Origin: Scalesia atractyloides
Lineage: Eukaryota; Streptophyta; Magnoliopsida; Asterales; Asteraceae
Assembly: GCA_947069175.1 (NCBI GenBank)
Contig: CAMTDV010000003.1
Coordinates: forward strand, 28,546,853 to 28,610,852
Direction: 5' to 3'
Length of the DNA stretch: 64,000 nucleotides
The notes below the pieces were generated by a model. The model did no database searches and was not told the DNA's origin. It saw nothing but the letters and a program-made list of their open reading frames with translations. Positions within the stretch are counted from its first letter, which is position 1; each line of letters opens with the position of its first letter. Position numbers and translations under genes: made by a program. Of the stretch, positions 10,101 through 21,250 are shown in pieces.

Positions 10101-12273
10101 CTATGTTGGCCAACTTACAACTGGTTGATCAACGTGAGATTGTTGATATTTGACGGGACATCTCCACTTAACTGATTTCTGTCTAATCGCCTGTTTTACA
10201 TATGCAAAGTTTAAGTTATTAATTAATACAAACTACTAGAGGTAAATTTACCACCTCTACAAATGTTTGTTTTCAGCATGAAATAGCCAAAGATACTCAC
10301 AAGACCTCGAGAGTCTGAACCAATCCTAATGTCGTAGGAATGGTGCCTGTTAACTGATTATCTTCAAATAGCCTGCTCAATTAACTTTAAATCAACCCAA
10401 GATAACAATCGCATCTCAAATCGGTAATCAAACAAGGTTTACAATAACATACACATGTTTAAGAGTCATTTTTGAGCTAAAGAGCTTAGGTGGTATTTCA
10501 CCTGAGAGTTGGTTCTTTCCAAAGTGACTGCGATTAAATGCAAAAGAAAACCATAATTTGAGATTCTTTTATTGCTATAGGGTTAATTGAATGAGAATAC
10601 CAAAACTACCGTACAAGTGCTTTGCATTGACCAACAAATCAAGGCCCGGGGTTGGTCCATTAGAAACGGGTATAGATCCACTAAGCTTGTTATCAGCTAT
10701 ATCCAACCAATAAAGTTTAGTAAGCTTCCCGATTGATGCTGGAATTCGTCCTGTGAAGCCATTAGAATTCAAGGCCCTGCAAATAATTACAGAACAAAAA
10801 CATGCAACAACAAAATAAGGGGAGAACGAGCATTCTCATCTTTCTAATATGACCAAAATACCCTTTTCAAATACTTACAAGTAGCTCAGTTGAGGCATAG
10901 ATCCTAGTGAATCTGGAAGTGGACCGTTGAAACCACAACCAACCAGAATTCTGAACAGAATTTAAAAACAAAGAAGCGTATGTTACCCATGAAGCTTAAA
11001 TTGTAAAGTGGTAATTCATGAACTTAAAGAAAAGTCCTTACAAACTTGATAACTTCTTTAAATTCCCAATGTCTGATGTAAGAGATCCTGTCAGACCCGG
11101 ATTGTAAGACAGATCCCTACATGTAACAACAATTCATAAAATTTGAGATTCTAATAAACATAGCAAAATAACTGTTGCAAGGAGATTAAACATGAATAGT
11201 TTAGGAGACATACAGCATTTGCAATTCAGATAATTGTCCAATGTCTCCAGAAATCTCACCACTTAAATTAATGCTTGCTACAGTTCTGAAATGGAAGGGA
11301 TTACGGCGTATATATTATAAATCAACAAAGTTGGATAGTCATCAATATACACACACATGTGAGAACTCACATCGATGTGACACGTGAATCAGTGCAGGTA
11401 ATTCCATCCCATTTGTCCTCACATGGATCAGACCCGACCCAACTAGGTGGTGTATTCTTCAAATTATCCATAAGAGCTTGTAGATATACAACTGCATAAT
11501 AGAGTAACCCTTATTTATTTTCTATATCTGGATAAATCTTCAGCTAGTATACTCTGTAAAACAACAATGTTCTCACAAAAAGAATGGGAAAAAACAGTGA
11601 AAGTATCCTACGCAATTATTCTATATTCACTTGATCCCAAGGAAATAAATATTTGGTCCCAAACATTTTAACAACGAGAATAACTCATCAAATTATGTAA
11701 ACAATCATAGATAAACTTACTAAATCTTTATTGTCCTGAAAAAACAATCTTATTTAAAATTTAACTTCAAGAAAAAGGGAACTGTGTTCTAAGACCACAA
11801 TTCTTCTTCGAAAGAGTAGATGAAGTAGCAGTTTGCTGACTTATTCAATCAACATTAAACTTGAGCAAAACAGTTGTCCTCATATTCATTTTGAATTGTA
11901 AACTGGACTTGTTAAATAGCTTTGGAGAGGTTCATATAAGAAACATTAGGATATTAAGAATAATATTTCATTTATAGAAGATACTTTTTAAACTAGACTT
12001 ACCTAAAAGAGTAATAATTTGATGATTAAGAAAATACTTTATAAAAGAAAGCATTGTAAAAGCATAGTTGGTGTTCTAAACTTTGTTAAACTACAAAAAT
12101 AGAATTAAAGCAATAAAACTCGGTTAACCATGATGAAACTAAAACCCGAAACATTCGAGAAACATATGTGATACGATTGATGAAATAAAGAACTTACTAT
12201 CTGGATTCTGACCAGATGCAAGCAACACATGTATGAATACTAGCACAAGTAACAGCTTAATTCTTATATCCAT
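4147..12273 (-). CDS. LRR receptor-like kinase, HPCA1/At5g49770-like (LRR-VIII-1), 19 exons, intact
   Basis: Nineteen exons join in one open frame of 2850 nt (949 residues plus stop). Exon 1 encodes a signal peptide (MDIRIKLLLVLVFIHVLLASG). Exon 2 gives an LRR N-terminal cap with GSDPCEDKWDGITC. Most of exons 3-12 are single 69-75-nt LRR exons; exon 6 is 162 nt. Exon 14 is the cysteine-containing juxtamembrane ectodomain. Exon 15 holds the transmembrane helix (about residues 554-576). Exons 16-19 encode the kinase: glycine loop GSGGYG near 635-640, K656, HRD with D752, DFG with D770, and a DPE in place of APE, which is usual in this family. All catalytic residues are present. Length is close to Arabidopsis HPCA1 (about 950). 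Such proteins sit in the plasma membrane and signal by Ser/Thr phosphorylation; the ligand is unknown here. The family call is strong, one-to-one orthology is not. Confidence 0.93.
7007..7233 (+). mobile_element. tRNA-derived SINE with perfect 16-bp target-site duplication
   Basis: The insert is flanked by the identical 16-mer AAAGTAAATAAACTGA at 6991-7006 and 7234-7249. The head has RNA polymerase III promoter boxes: A box TAACCTAGTGG at 7020-7030 and B box GGTTCGATTCC at 7073-7083, 43 bp apart. A tRNA-unrelated body follows, ending in a short A-rich tail. It lies in intron 11 of the receptor kinase, in the opposite orientation to the gene. It is not a functional tRNA gene, because no cloverleaf closes around the boxes. 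The perfect duplication implies a fairly recent insertion. Confidence 0.92.
7254..7425. repeat. AAY trinucleotide-rich microsatellite
   Basis: The stretch is almost all AAT/AAC/AGC triplets and begins right after the SINE's 3' target duplication. On the + strand it reads as a run of Asn codons, which is a composition artefact rather than a protein. It is intronic. Confidence 0.85.
8032..9329 (+). pseudogene. Copia gag-protease pseudogene of the intronic element
   Basis: Translation from 8032 gives a retrotransposon Gag N-terminus. A single missing base near 8257 moves it to another frame. That frame runs on through a UBN2-type Gag core, with the LRLTACLSVDDYCQKLSDLA region around 8430-8490. 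An RGG-rich stretch (8770-8830) stands where other elements have a zinc knuckle. An aromatic/proline-rich linker follows, then the aspartic protease motif DTGA with ESHVT after it (about 9140-9165). The frame shifts again near 9295. It cannot make a full Gag-Pol. Confidence 0.8.
9330..9600 (+). pseudogene. GAG-pre-integrase fragment joined to the 3' LTR
   Basis: The frame open from 9374 includes the LTWHDRLGHPG motif of the GAG-pre-integrase domain that precedes Copia integrase. The coding sequence stops abruptly at about 9600, where LTR sequence begins. The junction word 'tgtacatcctttcc' resembles the LTR word 'tgtatatcctttcc', so the rest of pol was probably lost between short similar sequences. 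Confidence 0.75.
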
Positions 12274-13347
12274 TTCTTAAGGCAGTAGCATCAGGAAGAA
12301 ATCGCCGTATTTGGAACCTCAATATTCACAAACCATGCTACAAAAATCTATGAAGAGTCGAAATATAATGTAGAAGTATATGAAGAAGAAAATAACCAGA
12401 TTTCTTAAGTGTATAATTGGCCCACTGGTATAATTACTGCCCCACTGCACCAATGTCTAAATGCCCTACCACTTGCATCCTCCCTTCAAACTCTTTTTAT
12501 GACTAGTGATGTGTAACTGATAGTGATTAGGTTCATCATTAATTTGTTCTGATCAACAATTATAGACACTTAAACCCTAGTCAAAACTGAACAACTCTTT
12601 AAATTGTGAAAATGACCACCTTTACCAGCCTAGAAGCAGCCAGAACCCAACCATTTAGTAAATGTGTTCACGGGTCAACACAAAACTGACCCAAACCCGT
12701 TTAAACTAAACCCAAACACAATAATTTCATGACGGTTTGATGTCGTGTTATTGTATCTTTTCAGAAATTCACACCCATGTATACCAGGGAAAACATGTAA
12801 GGAATTATATGAGCAAAATGACTTCAGAAATGACATGATCTTAATTGGTTAGATAAACCATAAACATATAGAAAATTAGAAATTCATATTTAAGAGAAGA
12901 CATCAATAAGTTTTCTAACTAAGTAAACTAACTTACCAAATCAAGTAAGGGTGTTATACATGGTAGTGTATATATTTGAGACAATGATTAAATATAAATG
13001 TGTCTGAGAGTCTAGAGGTTTTTTACTAGAGAATAGAACGTCTAAAGCTAAAAATCAGTTGTAATTTTGTAAACTCGTCTATTAATAAAGCGATAAGGTG
13101 AATTAGAGTTAGATTAGACATGATGGTAACTATTCTAAACCTAAGCTTCAAGCAAAATGATACACATACACACACAGAGTTGTGGATTTAAATGAAAACC
13201 ACTAAATATTTAAAATTAATTTGATTCACCATTTTGGGAATTTATTAGGAACTAGAATAATTACATTATTTTGGAATCCATAGAAACTGTAGTATATGCA
13301 TGGTGTACAATGAACAAAATGGTATCTAAATAAGTAGTGGTTACTAC
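12274..13347. other. Upstream region of the receptor kinase
   Basis: About 1.1 kb upstream of the kinase ATG. It is AT-rich with no recognisable coding sequence and presumably contains the promoter and 5' UTR. I could not fix a TATA box or transcription start. Confidence 0.4.
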
Positions 13348-13452
13348 TACCCATGAGTCCATCACCTAGTGGTCTAGCGGTGTGGCTTTAAATCCTTCAA
13401 GTGCAAGGTTAGGTGATATTTAGGTGTAAAATATTTATTTTTCAAACAAAAT
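13348..13452 (+). mobile_element. Short tRNA-derived SINE, 13-bp target duplication
   Basis: TAGTGGTTACTAC flanks the insert exactly at 13335-13347 and 13453-13465. The body has an A-box-like CACCTAGTGGTC and a B-box-like CTTTAAATCCTTCAAGTG, and ends with a T-rich then CAAACAAA tail. It is about 105 bp long and matches the SINE at 16360-16473 in both boxes and in the tail. About 30 bp between the boxes appear to be missing here. Confidence 0.75.
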
Positions 13453-13496
13453 TAGTGGTTACTACAATATATACGGGTGTGGAAATATATAGTAGA

Positions 13497-13526
13497 TATC
13501 CATCCATCCATCCATCCATCCATCCA

Positions 13527-13560
<34 letters not shown>

Positions 13561-13642
13561 GTAGATATATAGTATACGGGTGTGTAGATATCCATCCATC
13601 CATCCATCCATCCACACACACACACACACATACATACATACA

Positions 13643-13690
<48 letters not shown>
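13497..13690. repeat. Duplicated compound microsatellite (ATCC / CATA / CA / TA)
   Basis: Two blocks each start with a 'cgggtgt...agatatcc' lead-in (about 13472 and 13573) and continue into ATCC repeats. The first goes on to CATA repeats. The second goes through CA and CATA to a long TA run (13645-13687). Open frames across this stretch on both strands are repeat artefacts. Confidence 0.95.
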
Positions 13691-13694
<4 letters not shown>

Positions 13695-15299
13695 TGGATA
13701 CTAATTTAAAAGCTATAGTCAACATGTATGACTTAATGGGGGCCATAGAAACTTACAAAAAAGTAATTCCCGTGCCCAGCAAAAAGATTCATGTTCACAT
13801 CCTAACCAATAACTACTACATATTCAATAAAGCAATGGTATAGTAATTCCACCACTTCAATTAGAAGAAAAAAAAACAAAAAAAAACATTGAAAAAACTA
13901 GAGGTAAACTTGCAGTTTAAGGAAGATTTGTGGGTTCAAAAAGGATATGACTTACGACTACACTCCAGTTTCAAATAAAAAATTCATTTTTGACTACAAA
14001 ATTCAAGAAGTCACTGGATTCCCAAGAGGACCACTTCAAAGTTAAAACCAATGATGCTTTTATCCCTTGTTCAAAGTCTTCCCACCAACACAAAGTTCTA
14101 CTGCTATAACCTAAAAAGCACATTTTGAAAACTAAATTCCTGTTTTGTGGATGGAAATTGAATTACCTACAAACAAGGGTACCAGAATGAGAGATCATCC
14201 GTAATGGTTAATGTCTCCCGTAAGAGTCATTTTACGCCACATCAGCATCATAAGGCCGAATAAAAAAATACGTAATACCTTAATGTCCTTTCAATCATTA
14301 CTTTCCAAATGTTTTCTACTCATTTGGCGTTATACCTCCTTCTTCACATCCCTATAGCGCCCCTATCAGACCCATTACCCATGGTCTGAGGTCAGACACT
14401 TTGTAAATTAAATGACCTAGATATTATTTTGCAACTTGATCCCTAAATATCTGAAGCAATTAACTGCGTAAAGTATGGGCAACCAACTGCTATGGCGGAG
14501 TACAATGTTTGGAACACGAGGTTCAACAGCATAAAGCGTGAAAGATATCACATTTAATGATGGTGATGATACAGCAAAATTAAAGAGGGTCATGAGCAAT
14601 CGGAGTAGGTTGATGACAGAGTTGATATGTGGACATTTATATTAAATGCGAAATTAAGATACGTACAGTAATTTTTATGATTGATTTGGATGAATCTACT
14701 ACACTACACTACACTTGAGGGTTTCTTCATCTTTCCCCATTGTTGCTACACAATGCAGCTTTTGTTGAATCCCCGTTCAAAATTATGTATTAGATGGAGC
14801 GGGTTTTATTACCAGACAGAACTATTTTTTTGTTTTTAGAGTAAACTGCGAAATGGATGTTGAGGTTTTGGTTATTTTTTTCAATTTATTTAAAAATTTA
14901 AAACTTTTGAATTCGGGTATTTTGTTTTTAATTTTTTGTTTTCATTTAAAATCAAAATTTACTTAGATTTTTTTAGTTAAAATCTAGTTTTTTTTTTATT
15001 TTCCTCATTTTTAATTTATGGTAAAATGTTCATATTTTTTTCGATTTGCTATAATAAACATTAAAAACCATTTTACTTTTCATTAAAAGAGAGTAAAAAA
15101 ACAAAAAAAATTGAATGTTAACTGAAACAGATTTTGATTTGGGATGAAAATGACAACAAAATTGAAGCCATATGGACTCAGATTTAAAAGATTTAAGTTT
15201 TGCAATAAAGTGATAAAAGTGAACAAACCTCAAAAACCATTTTGGCAATTTACTCTTGTTTTTAATTACCAATTACCTTTAATAATAAAAACAAGACGG
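13691..15299. other. AT-rich intergenic DNA
   Basis: No supported gene is seen. Homopolymer A and T runs are common around 13860-13890 and 14820-15010. A stretch near 14190-14350 has short phrases reminiscent of MITE termini ('catccgtaatggtt'), but no matching inverted end was found. Confidence 0.4.
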
Positions 15300-16160
15300 G
15301 GGAATAGTAACAATCAGCTATAACAACAAAAACAAGATGGGGTAATAGTGCCAGGCAGCTGCCTGGCACTCACTCATTAGTCCAACCAATTTATAATTTT
15401 ATTCTCGCTTTAAAATTACGTGCCATAAGTTCAAAATTACGTTTTTGCCCAAAAATACCTATACAACAAAAACAAGATGGGGGAATAGTGCCAGGCAGGC
15501 CTGACACTCTCTCATTGGTCTAACAAATTTATGATTTTATCCTCGCTTTAAAATTACGATTTTGTCATCAGTTGAAAATTATGTTTTTGCCCAAAAACAA
15601 GATGGGGACCAGGCAGCTATCTGGCACTCCCCCATTAGTCCAACCAATTTACGATTTTATCCCTTCTTTAGAATTACGATTTTGTCAACAGTTCAAAATT
15701 ACTTTTTTGCCCCTAATTCAAAATAAAATTATGTTTTTGCCCCAGCTAAAATTACAACTTTGCCATCGGTTTAAAATTACGATTTTGCCCCGTTTAAATT
15801 TTACAGTTTTGCCATTAATTTTGTTTTTTTTTCTTCTCTAAGCCAAATTATGATTTTGTCTCGTTTAAATTTTACAGTTTTGCCATTAAATTTTACATTT
15901 CCCGGATCGGTTTTGTTTGTTTTCCCAGTCAAATTACGATTGTGCCCCCAGTGTAAAATTATAGTCATGCTATCGTTTTATTTTTATTTTTTTTTGACAA
16001 AACTATGGTAGTGTTTTGTTTTAATTGGTTGACTCGGTGTAACTTTTATTCAGGCCAGGCGGTTGTCTGGCACACGCTCCTTTGTCCTGAAAAATTACAA
16101 TTTTTCCCAGTTTAAAATTATAGTTTTTCCATGGTTTTTGTTTTTTTAAGCAAAAGTATG
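15300..16160. repeat. Degenerate tandem minisatellite with palindromic cores
   Basis: A unit of roughly 130 bp starting 'acaaaaacaagatgggg' recurs at about 15326, 15468 and 15592, with a diverged piece near 16050. Each unit has a palindromic core around 'gccaggcag', then several copies of a roughly 20-bp phrase 'aaaattacgattttgcccc'. Outside the units the short phrase alone continues, with decay, to about 16130. No gene is encoded; short open frames through it are artefacts. Confidence 0.85.
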
Positions 16161-16359
16161 ATAATGTTTTATTTTTATTGGTTGACTTTTGAGATCGTGT
16201 TTTGAGTAGTGTGTACAAATAACCAAGACAAAGACGTACATATTATGAGAGATAAATATTCGGCTTAGTGCCCTACAACGTGGGCGGGTCAAAATCTAGT
16301 TGACTAACAATAACTCTACTCGGGTAGTGTTTGGGAGATTAAATAATACAACAGGTTTT

Positions 16360-16473
16360 TACCACTTTTAGTCTAGTGGTCAAGAGGAATTATCTTTTGT
16401 AAGATACCAAGTTTAAATTCTTGAAAAGTGTAAGCATTTTAGGAGAAAATAATTAGTTGTTCAAAAAAATATG
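16360..16473 (+). mobile_element. Short tRNA-derived SINE, second copy of the family
   Basis: ACAGGTTTT flanks the insert at 16351-16359 and 16474-16482; with two mismatches the duplication extends to about 14 bp. The body has an A-box-like TAGTCTAGTGGTC and a B-box-like AAGTTTAAATTCTTG, then a tail ending TTGTTCAAAAAAA. It aligns with the SINE at 13348-13452. Confidence 0.72.
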
Positions 16474-16482
16474 ACAGGTTTT

Positions 16483-17002
16483 AAAATTTTTAAAAGAATC
16501 CTTGAGTCGTGTTAGATACGTTAACCGGACGTAACATGTATACTAACTTCTTAGCACAAACACGTGTGATATTTTATATTAACCGCCATAATTATATAAT
16601 TATATAACATAATTATGTTTAAATTATCCATCAAATATGTATCCATGTATTATGAAGGAACATGCCCTACTAGAGCCTCACCCTAATTGTATCTACTTAT
16701 AACAATATGCATCTACATGATCACAAGCACACAAATATGTGTCCAATATAAGTTTAGACAAACTTGTCCATGGATCACGCACCATCACAATTGTTCACGT
16801 ATTAAGTTTGACTAGACTCTTGTGTCCTTGATGATCTCCATATCTTACCATTACTATATTACACCAACAATGCGTGTACTTGCATGCTTTAACATGTTGT
16901 AGTGAGTGATCGTATCGTATCGTCTTTTACAAACTTAAGCTTGACATTGTGTTAAAATTAATTAACATTGATAAATATTTATATCTACCACAACATCACT
17001 TC
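16483..17002. other. Intergenic DNA before the family-B LTR
   Basis: AT-rich with no gene seen. If the LTR that follows had the same 5' part as later family-B LTRs, it should lie here. It does not: similarity to the 51-kb LTR begins only near 17003. Confidence 0.4.
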
Positions 17003-17483
17003 TTCGTTGTTTGAAAGACCAATCTTGAAAAGTTGTAGGGTAGATTAGTCACCAAAGCCACCACTATTGATGTAAATGTATTAGGACTATCAATCTAGCT
17101 TTTCGATCAAATAAGCAATGAATCACAATATGAATCATATATATCCAAATGTATGAAGTCAAAGTCTTCACCATGTTTGAAAATGTTCCTTCATAGCCCA
17201 TTGTTAAGAAAATCTTCTCAATAAATTGTTGAGAGAATGTGTCAATTAATCTTGTTACCAAATCTTAACACTTCTCTAATCACAACTTCAGTAATCATAA
17301 TTTCCTTAATCTGAATTATAGCTTAATTAAATGGAACTCCGTCTCTTATGATATGTGGAACTGTTTCCCTAAAGCTCCTTATCAAATTCTCATATGTTTC
17401 AAATGTGACTGTTGGACCATGTAATATTGTTTTGAGCTGAAACTATTTATATAATCACAAACCATGTAAACTCTGACTTAACA
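17003..17483 (+). mobile_element. Family-B LTR (3' part)
   Basis: This segment matches the 3' half of the LTRs at 51128-52032 and 54635-55539 with scattered differences. It ends in CTCTGACTTAACA and is followed immediately by a primer binding site. The 5' part, including the internal inverted repeat of the other copies, is absent. Confidence 0.8.
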
Positions 17484-17485
17484 TT

Positions 17486-17497
17486 AGGTATCAAAGC
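17486..17497 (+). other. Primer binding site of family-B element (initiator-Met tRNA type)
   Basis: AGGTATCAAAGC lies two bases after the LTR end. It differs by two bases from the usual Copia site TGGTATCAGAGC, which is complementary to the 3' end of initiator methionine tRNA. The same site follows the LTRs at 52035-52046 and 55542-55553. Confidence 0.8.
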
Positions 17498-17647
17498 TTG
17501 GTCACATTAAACTTGATTTCACAATCAGTTTAACATACAAAGATCAGCTCACAAAGAACCAATATTGTTCGTAGCTCAGAGTAGTAAGGTGTAGAACTCA
17601 AAACTGCCTATCACATACTCTGTTTTTCTCTAAAAGAACGAAAGAAA

Positions 17648-20040
17648 ATGACCAAAATGATCCCCATAACATCGACCTCAGTAAAAACCACTTATACTTG
17701 TTAGATCCGAATTCAACATCTGGCAATGAAGGCTAGGTCATATACTTGCTAAGCAAAACAGATGGTGTTGGACGTCCATTGTATTCAGACCCCATATTAC
17801 AATGGTAACTAGTGCCAGAAACCCAAATGTGCAAGAGCCAAAGAAGCCAGAGAGTTACTCATAGCGGTTTTATCAAAAATTCGAGCTAGATGCCAAAGCC
17901 TTTAGTTTGTGGCAATGGCTCTGCCGAATGATATCTATGCTAGCTTGTTAAATTGTAATAGCACCAAAGAGTTATGGAATGCACTAAAAGAACAACTTGG
18001 TTGAATGGAGGACGTTATCAAGAACACTCGAGATATACTTAACCAACAATACGAAACTTTCACTCATGTCAAGGGAGAAACCCTAACTCAGCAGTTTGAA
18101 CGATTTTCATGTCTAATCAGCGAACTAAAGTTGGTTAACAAAGAATTTTCTAAAACAACTTTAAGTAACTGGTTTTTAATATCCTCACTCAGCTTCATGG
18201 AAAGCTCCTAACATTTGAAAGTGAGCTTGTCTAGAAAAAGAAACTCAAGGAAACTGGAAAAGTGTCTGACAATTATGTTTTTAGAAACATGGCACTTCTA
18301 AGTCAGGAGGGATCATCCTCTAGAAGGGAAATGATCAGAGTTTTGATCCTTTTATTGATATATCAACTTGAATCTACTCTAATCAACATTCCACAAACTA
18401 TGCATTTGCAACAAATGAAGATGGTCATAGTCCTGATAGTTTGTTGTTTCTCCTTGATGATCTTAAGCTCATAGACCGAACTAACCTAAAGGAAATGGAT
18501 ATATTGTATCAATGGAAATTCTAAGTCTAAAAGCAAATAACTTTTAGAAAAGGACCGGTAGGACATATCTGGGGTTTAGTGGGATGCTAAAAGTAGGGTT
18601 GGTAAATCTAAAATCAAATGTTTCAAGTGTAATAGATTTTGCAAGAGTTAATAAAAAAACTCTACACCAATGATCACATATCCTAATCAAAGACCTCAAT
18701 CTAATGCACAGTCACAATTTTATCAAAATACCCAAACTACCCCTAGACCAAGCGTACAAAACACAACCCACTTTGCACAAAACATGAACCCTGTGCTTGT
18801 GCATTATGTTCAAGCAACTCCAGTTCCTCAGGTTTAGTATGTTCAGATGTCTGTTGCACATGTTTAAGCACCACAAGTTGCTCCTTCACCTCAGAGCCTA
18901 ATTAACAAAGCTTTTTCACTCAAGGCTTGTTGACTGGAGCAGCTTGCTAGAAAACCTAATTGATGAAAACTTTGTTGTGATGGCAAATGATTGTAATGAA
19001 CACACTAATTTTTGTTTCATGGCACTTGAACATATCTTAAGTGAAGAAGATCAAGTTTAAAAAAGTTTGATGAAAGTATTGTTATGGAAACTGTTGATCG
19101 CCCAGTTCAAACATCTGTTTATGGCAAGGAGAATGTAGAAAGGTTTGAAGAAGACTATCCCTAAAGTTCTATTGAATGCATTAGTGTGGATCAAGTTCAA
19201 ATGGCTGCCTCTAATGTATCACCTCAAACTCTCAAAGAGTTATGTTCTATCAAATGTATCATAGCATTTCTAATATTAAAAAAGTTAAATGAAAACCTAA
19301 GAGAAAAGGTCTAGATTAGTGAAATAATAGTTGAAAAATTAAAAAGAGATTTGAAAACAAGAAATGTTGAAAAGGACCTTAAAATACGTAGTCTCAAGCA
19401 TGAAGCAACAATAACCAATAACCAACTCCAAACAATGATAGAAAAATATCAAAGTTGCAAAAAGGAGTTGGAATCCACACAGATCACCTATGAAAGATGG
19501 GTTGAATCATGTAATGGTTATGAGATGCTTTTGGAAAAATAAAGAAAAATCAATGTGAAGTATGGTGTTGGGTTCAGAAAATATGATCAAGAGCAGCTTA
19601 CCAACATTTCCATTAACTTGGAAATGGTTGAAGTCATACCAACCACCTCAACTGATTAAGATCACTGAACCTAGTGGCAAGAAGATCATTGTTGAAAAGC
19701 CACAGGGGTCTATTCACATTGAAAAACAAAAATATGAATTTAAACCCACTTGGTCAGATGAATGTGATGTGATGTTCTTCAAAATTTCAAACCAGTTGAT
19801 TTCACCAACCCAAGATAAAAATCGATCCTATTACCAACTCTCAAACAGATGTTAAAACATCTGATGTTGGATAGAAAGACAAGTGTACCATGAATAATAA
19901 GACCACAAAACTGTTGTGTGAATTTTGTGCAAAGAAAAATCATGTAACAAAAGACTGTTTTAAGTTGAAAGCATATGATATTAACAGAGAAAACAACATC
20001 AGTGAGTCAGTATCTAGGTGCACTATTTTTTGAAAATCAA
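17648..20040 (+). pseudogene. Family-B Copia gag pseudogene with two zinc-knuckle regions
   Basis: A start at 17648 leads into a gag frame broken by many stops. A recognisable UBN2-type core lies at about 17910-18200, including AMALPNDIYASLLNCN and an open piece at 18005-18211. A first knuckle near 18617 is cut short after CFKC. A Lys/Glu-rich, probably coiled-coil region follows (19351-19542). The second knuckle at 19917-19958 is complete, CEFCAKKNHVTKDC. No protease or pol follows before 21 kb, so this copy lost pol. Confidence 0.78.
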
Positions 20041-21250
20041 TCATGTGACCCAACAGTGGTCATTTCTAAAACCTTATGTTATGAAAAAAAATAGGTCAAG
20101 AGGGTAAATGAATTTTAAAAGGGTTGATGGCCCTATCAATAGGGATTCACAATCATTTCCTAAAGAGTTGAGTCTTGTCACACACCTGTCACACAAAACT
20201 TGAACCAATACCCCACACACATTGATGGTCAAGTATCTGTTGTACAACACAACACACTTCCAAGAGGCTATGGGCAACCACCATGCACCAGGATACCTTA
20301 TAGGTATGAAGAACCTGTGCACATGCCCAAAAAGCCAAGATTCAATCGACACCCTCATAGGTACAACCACCTCATTAGGAATGGTCAAACAACTACTGAC
20401 CCAAGTGTTAAAACACTTGTAGAGGGTTATAAACAATTGTTTGAGATGATACAAAAGCATTCTGTTACAAATGACCAATCCTAAAGAGCTGATCCAGCGG
20501 AAGAAAACACCAAATCTAAAGTAGAAAATGCTTTGAATCATCTGCAAAATTGAGTCATTTTCACTATCTATAGGGAACCTTTGGTAGCAATTTGAAAGTG
20601 CAAACAGAGGTTACCCTGACACATATCTCTATCTTAATAAAAGAAAGAAAATGTTTTAAAAGTGTACCAAATGGTTCTTACAAAATTAATATGTTGTTTC
20701 TAAATCAAGAAAATAAAAATTACAGTTTTATAATCATGAAAAGATTGTGAAAGATCACCAAAAACAAAACCTTGTTGAAAGGAGTAAAACATATGTTTTA
20801 GTGGTTCAAAACTTTGTTTAACCTTGGTTAATCATTGTTTAAGACAAAGAACCACGAATTCAACATCCACTGTTTGACTATAAAAGTCAAACAGATCCAC
20901 TGTTTATCAAAAACTTACCACTGTTTTTATTTAAAACTTTGTTTAACCCAATAGAGGTTTCAAACATGGGTTTATATCAATCTGTTGACCAACAGTCAAA
21001 CAGATGTACCAACGACTGATCTAATTATCCTCACGTTAATTGAGACCCAACAGAAGTTTCAAACAAACCTTTTGAAAACAGACCTTATCTCCCTTCCTCA
21101 AAGGGTTTCCTCAAAGGGACCCACTTTTTGAACGGTGGTTTGCTACAATGAATAACAAATGGCCATGTAACTCAAAAGGTAACGTTGGCCATGCTGGCAC
21201 TTTGACCCCTGGATATTTTGAGTCTGTACCATACAAGTGTGACACATGTT
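20041..21250 (+). other. Remnant between gag and the next insertion
   Basis: An open stretch at 20200-20484 encodes a proline/histidine-rich piece with no domain I recognise; it could be the end of gag or a relic of another element. From about 20560 to 21250 the sequence looks non-coding. By position it may be the upstream flank of the accessory ORF, whose TATA-like box appears at 25718. Confidence 0.35.

Larger units (their letters stand above)
4147..12273 (-). other. Exon map of the receptor kinase gene
   Basis: Exons read from the sequence, in gene order, all with GT-AG introns: 12273-12198, 11491-11371, 11285-11214, 11116-11042, 10950-10879, 10776-10615, 10527-10453, 10372-10301, 10190-10119, 10012-9944, 9850-9776, 6652-6581, 6495-6361, 6261-5783, 5692-5534, 5455-5319, 5231-5012, 4934-4699, 4617-4147. 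Introns between LRR exons are all in the same phase (two bases of a codon before the intron), as expected for an exon-per-repeat LRR gene. Introns are mostly 80-150 bp. The exceptions are intron 1 (706 bp) and intron 11 (3123 bp, expanded by mobile elements). Intron 15 contains a poly-T run at 5501-5523. Confidence 0.88.

Noticed and set aside
13413..13843. Overlapping open frames on both strands with Tyr/Ile, His/Pro/Ser and Met/Asp/Gly/Trp repeats
   Set aside because: They are translations of ATCC, CATA, CA and TA microsatellites.
14190..14620. Possible MITE around 'catccgtaatggtt'
   Set aside because: No matching inverted terminus or target duplication was found.
20074..20547. Minus-strand frame of 157 codons
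   Set aside because: It has no domain, begins and ends in a decayed gag/spacer region, and overlaps a + strand open piece of similar quality; neither is supported.
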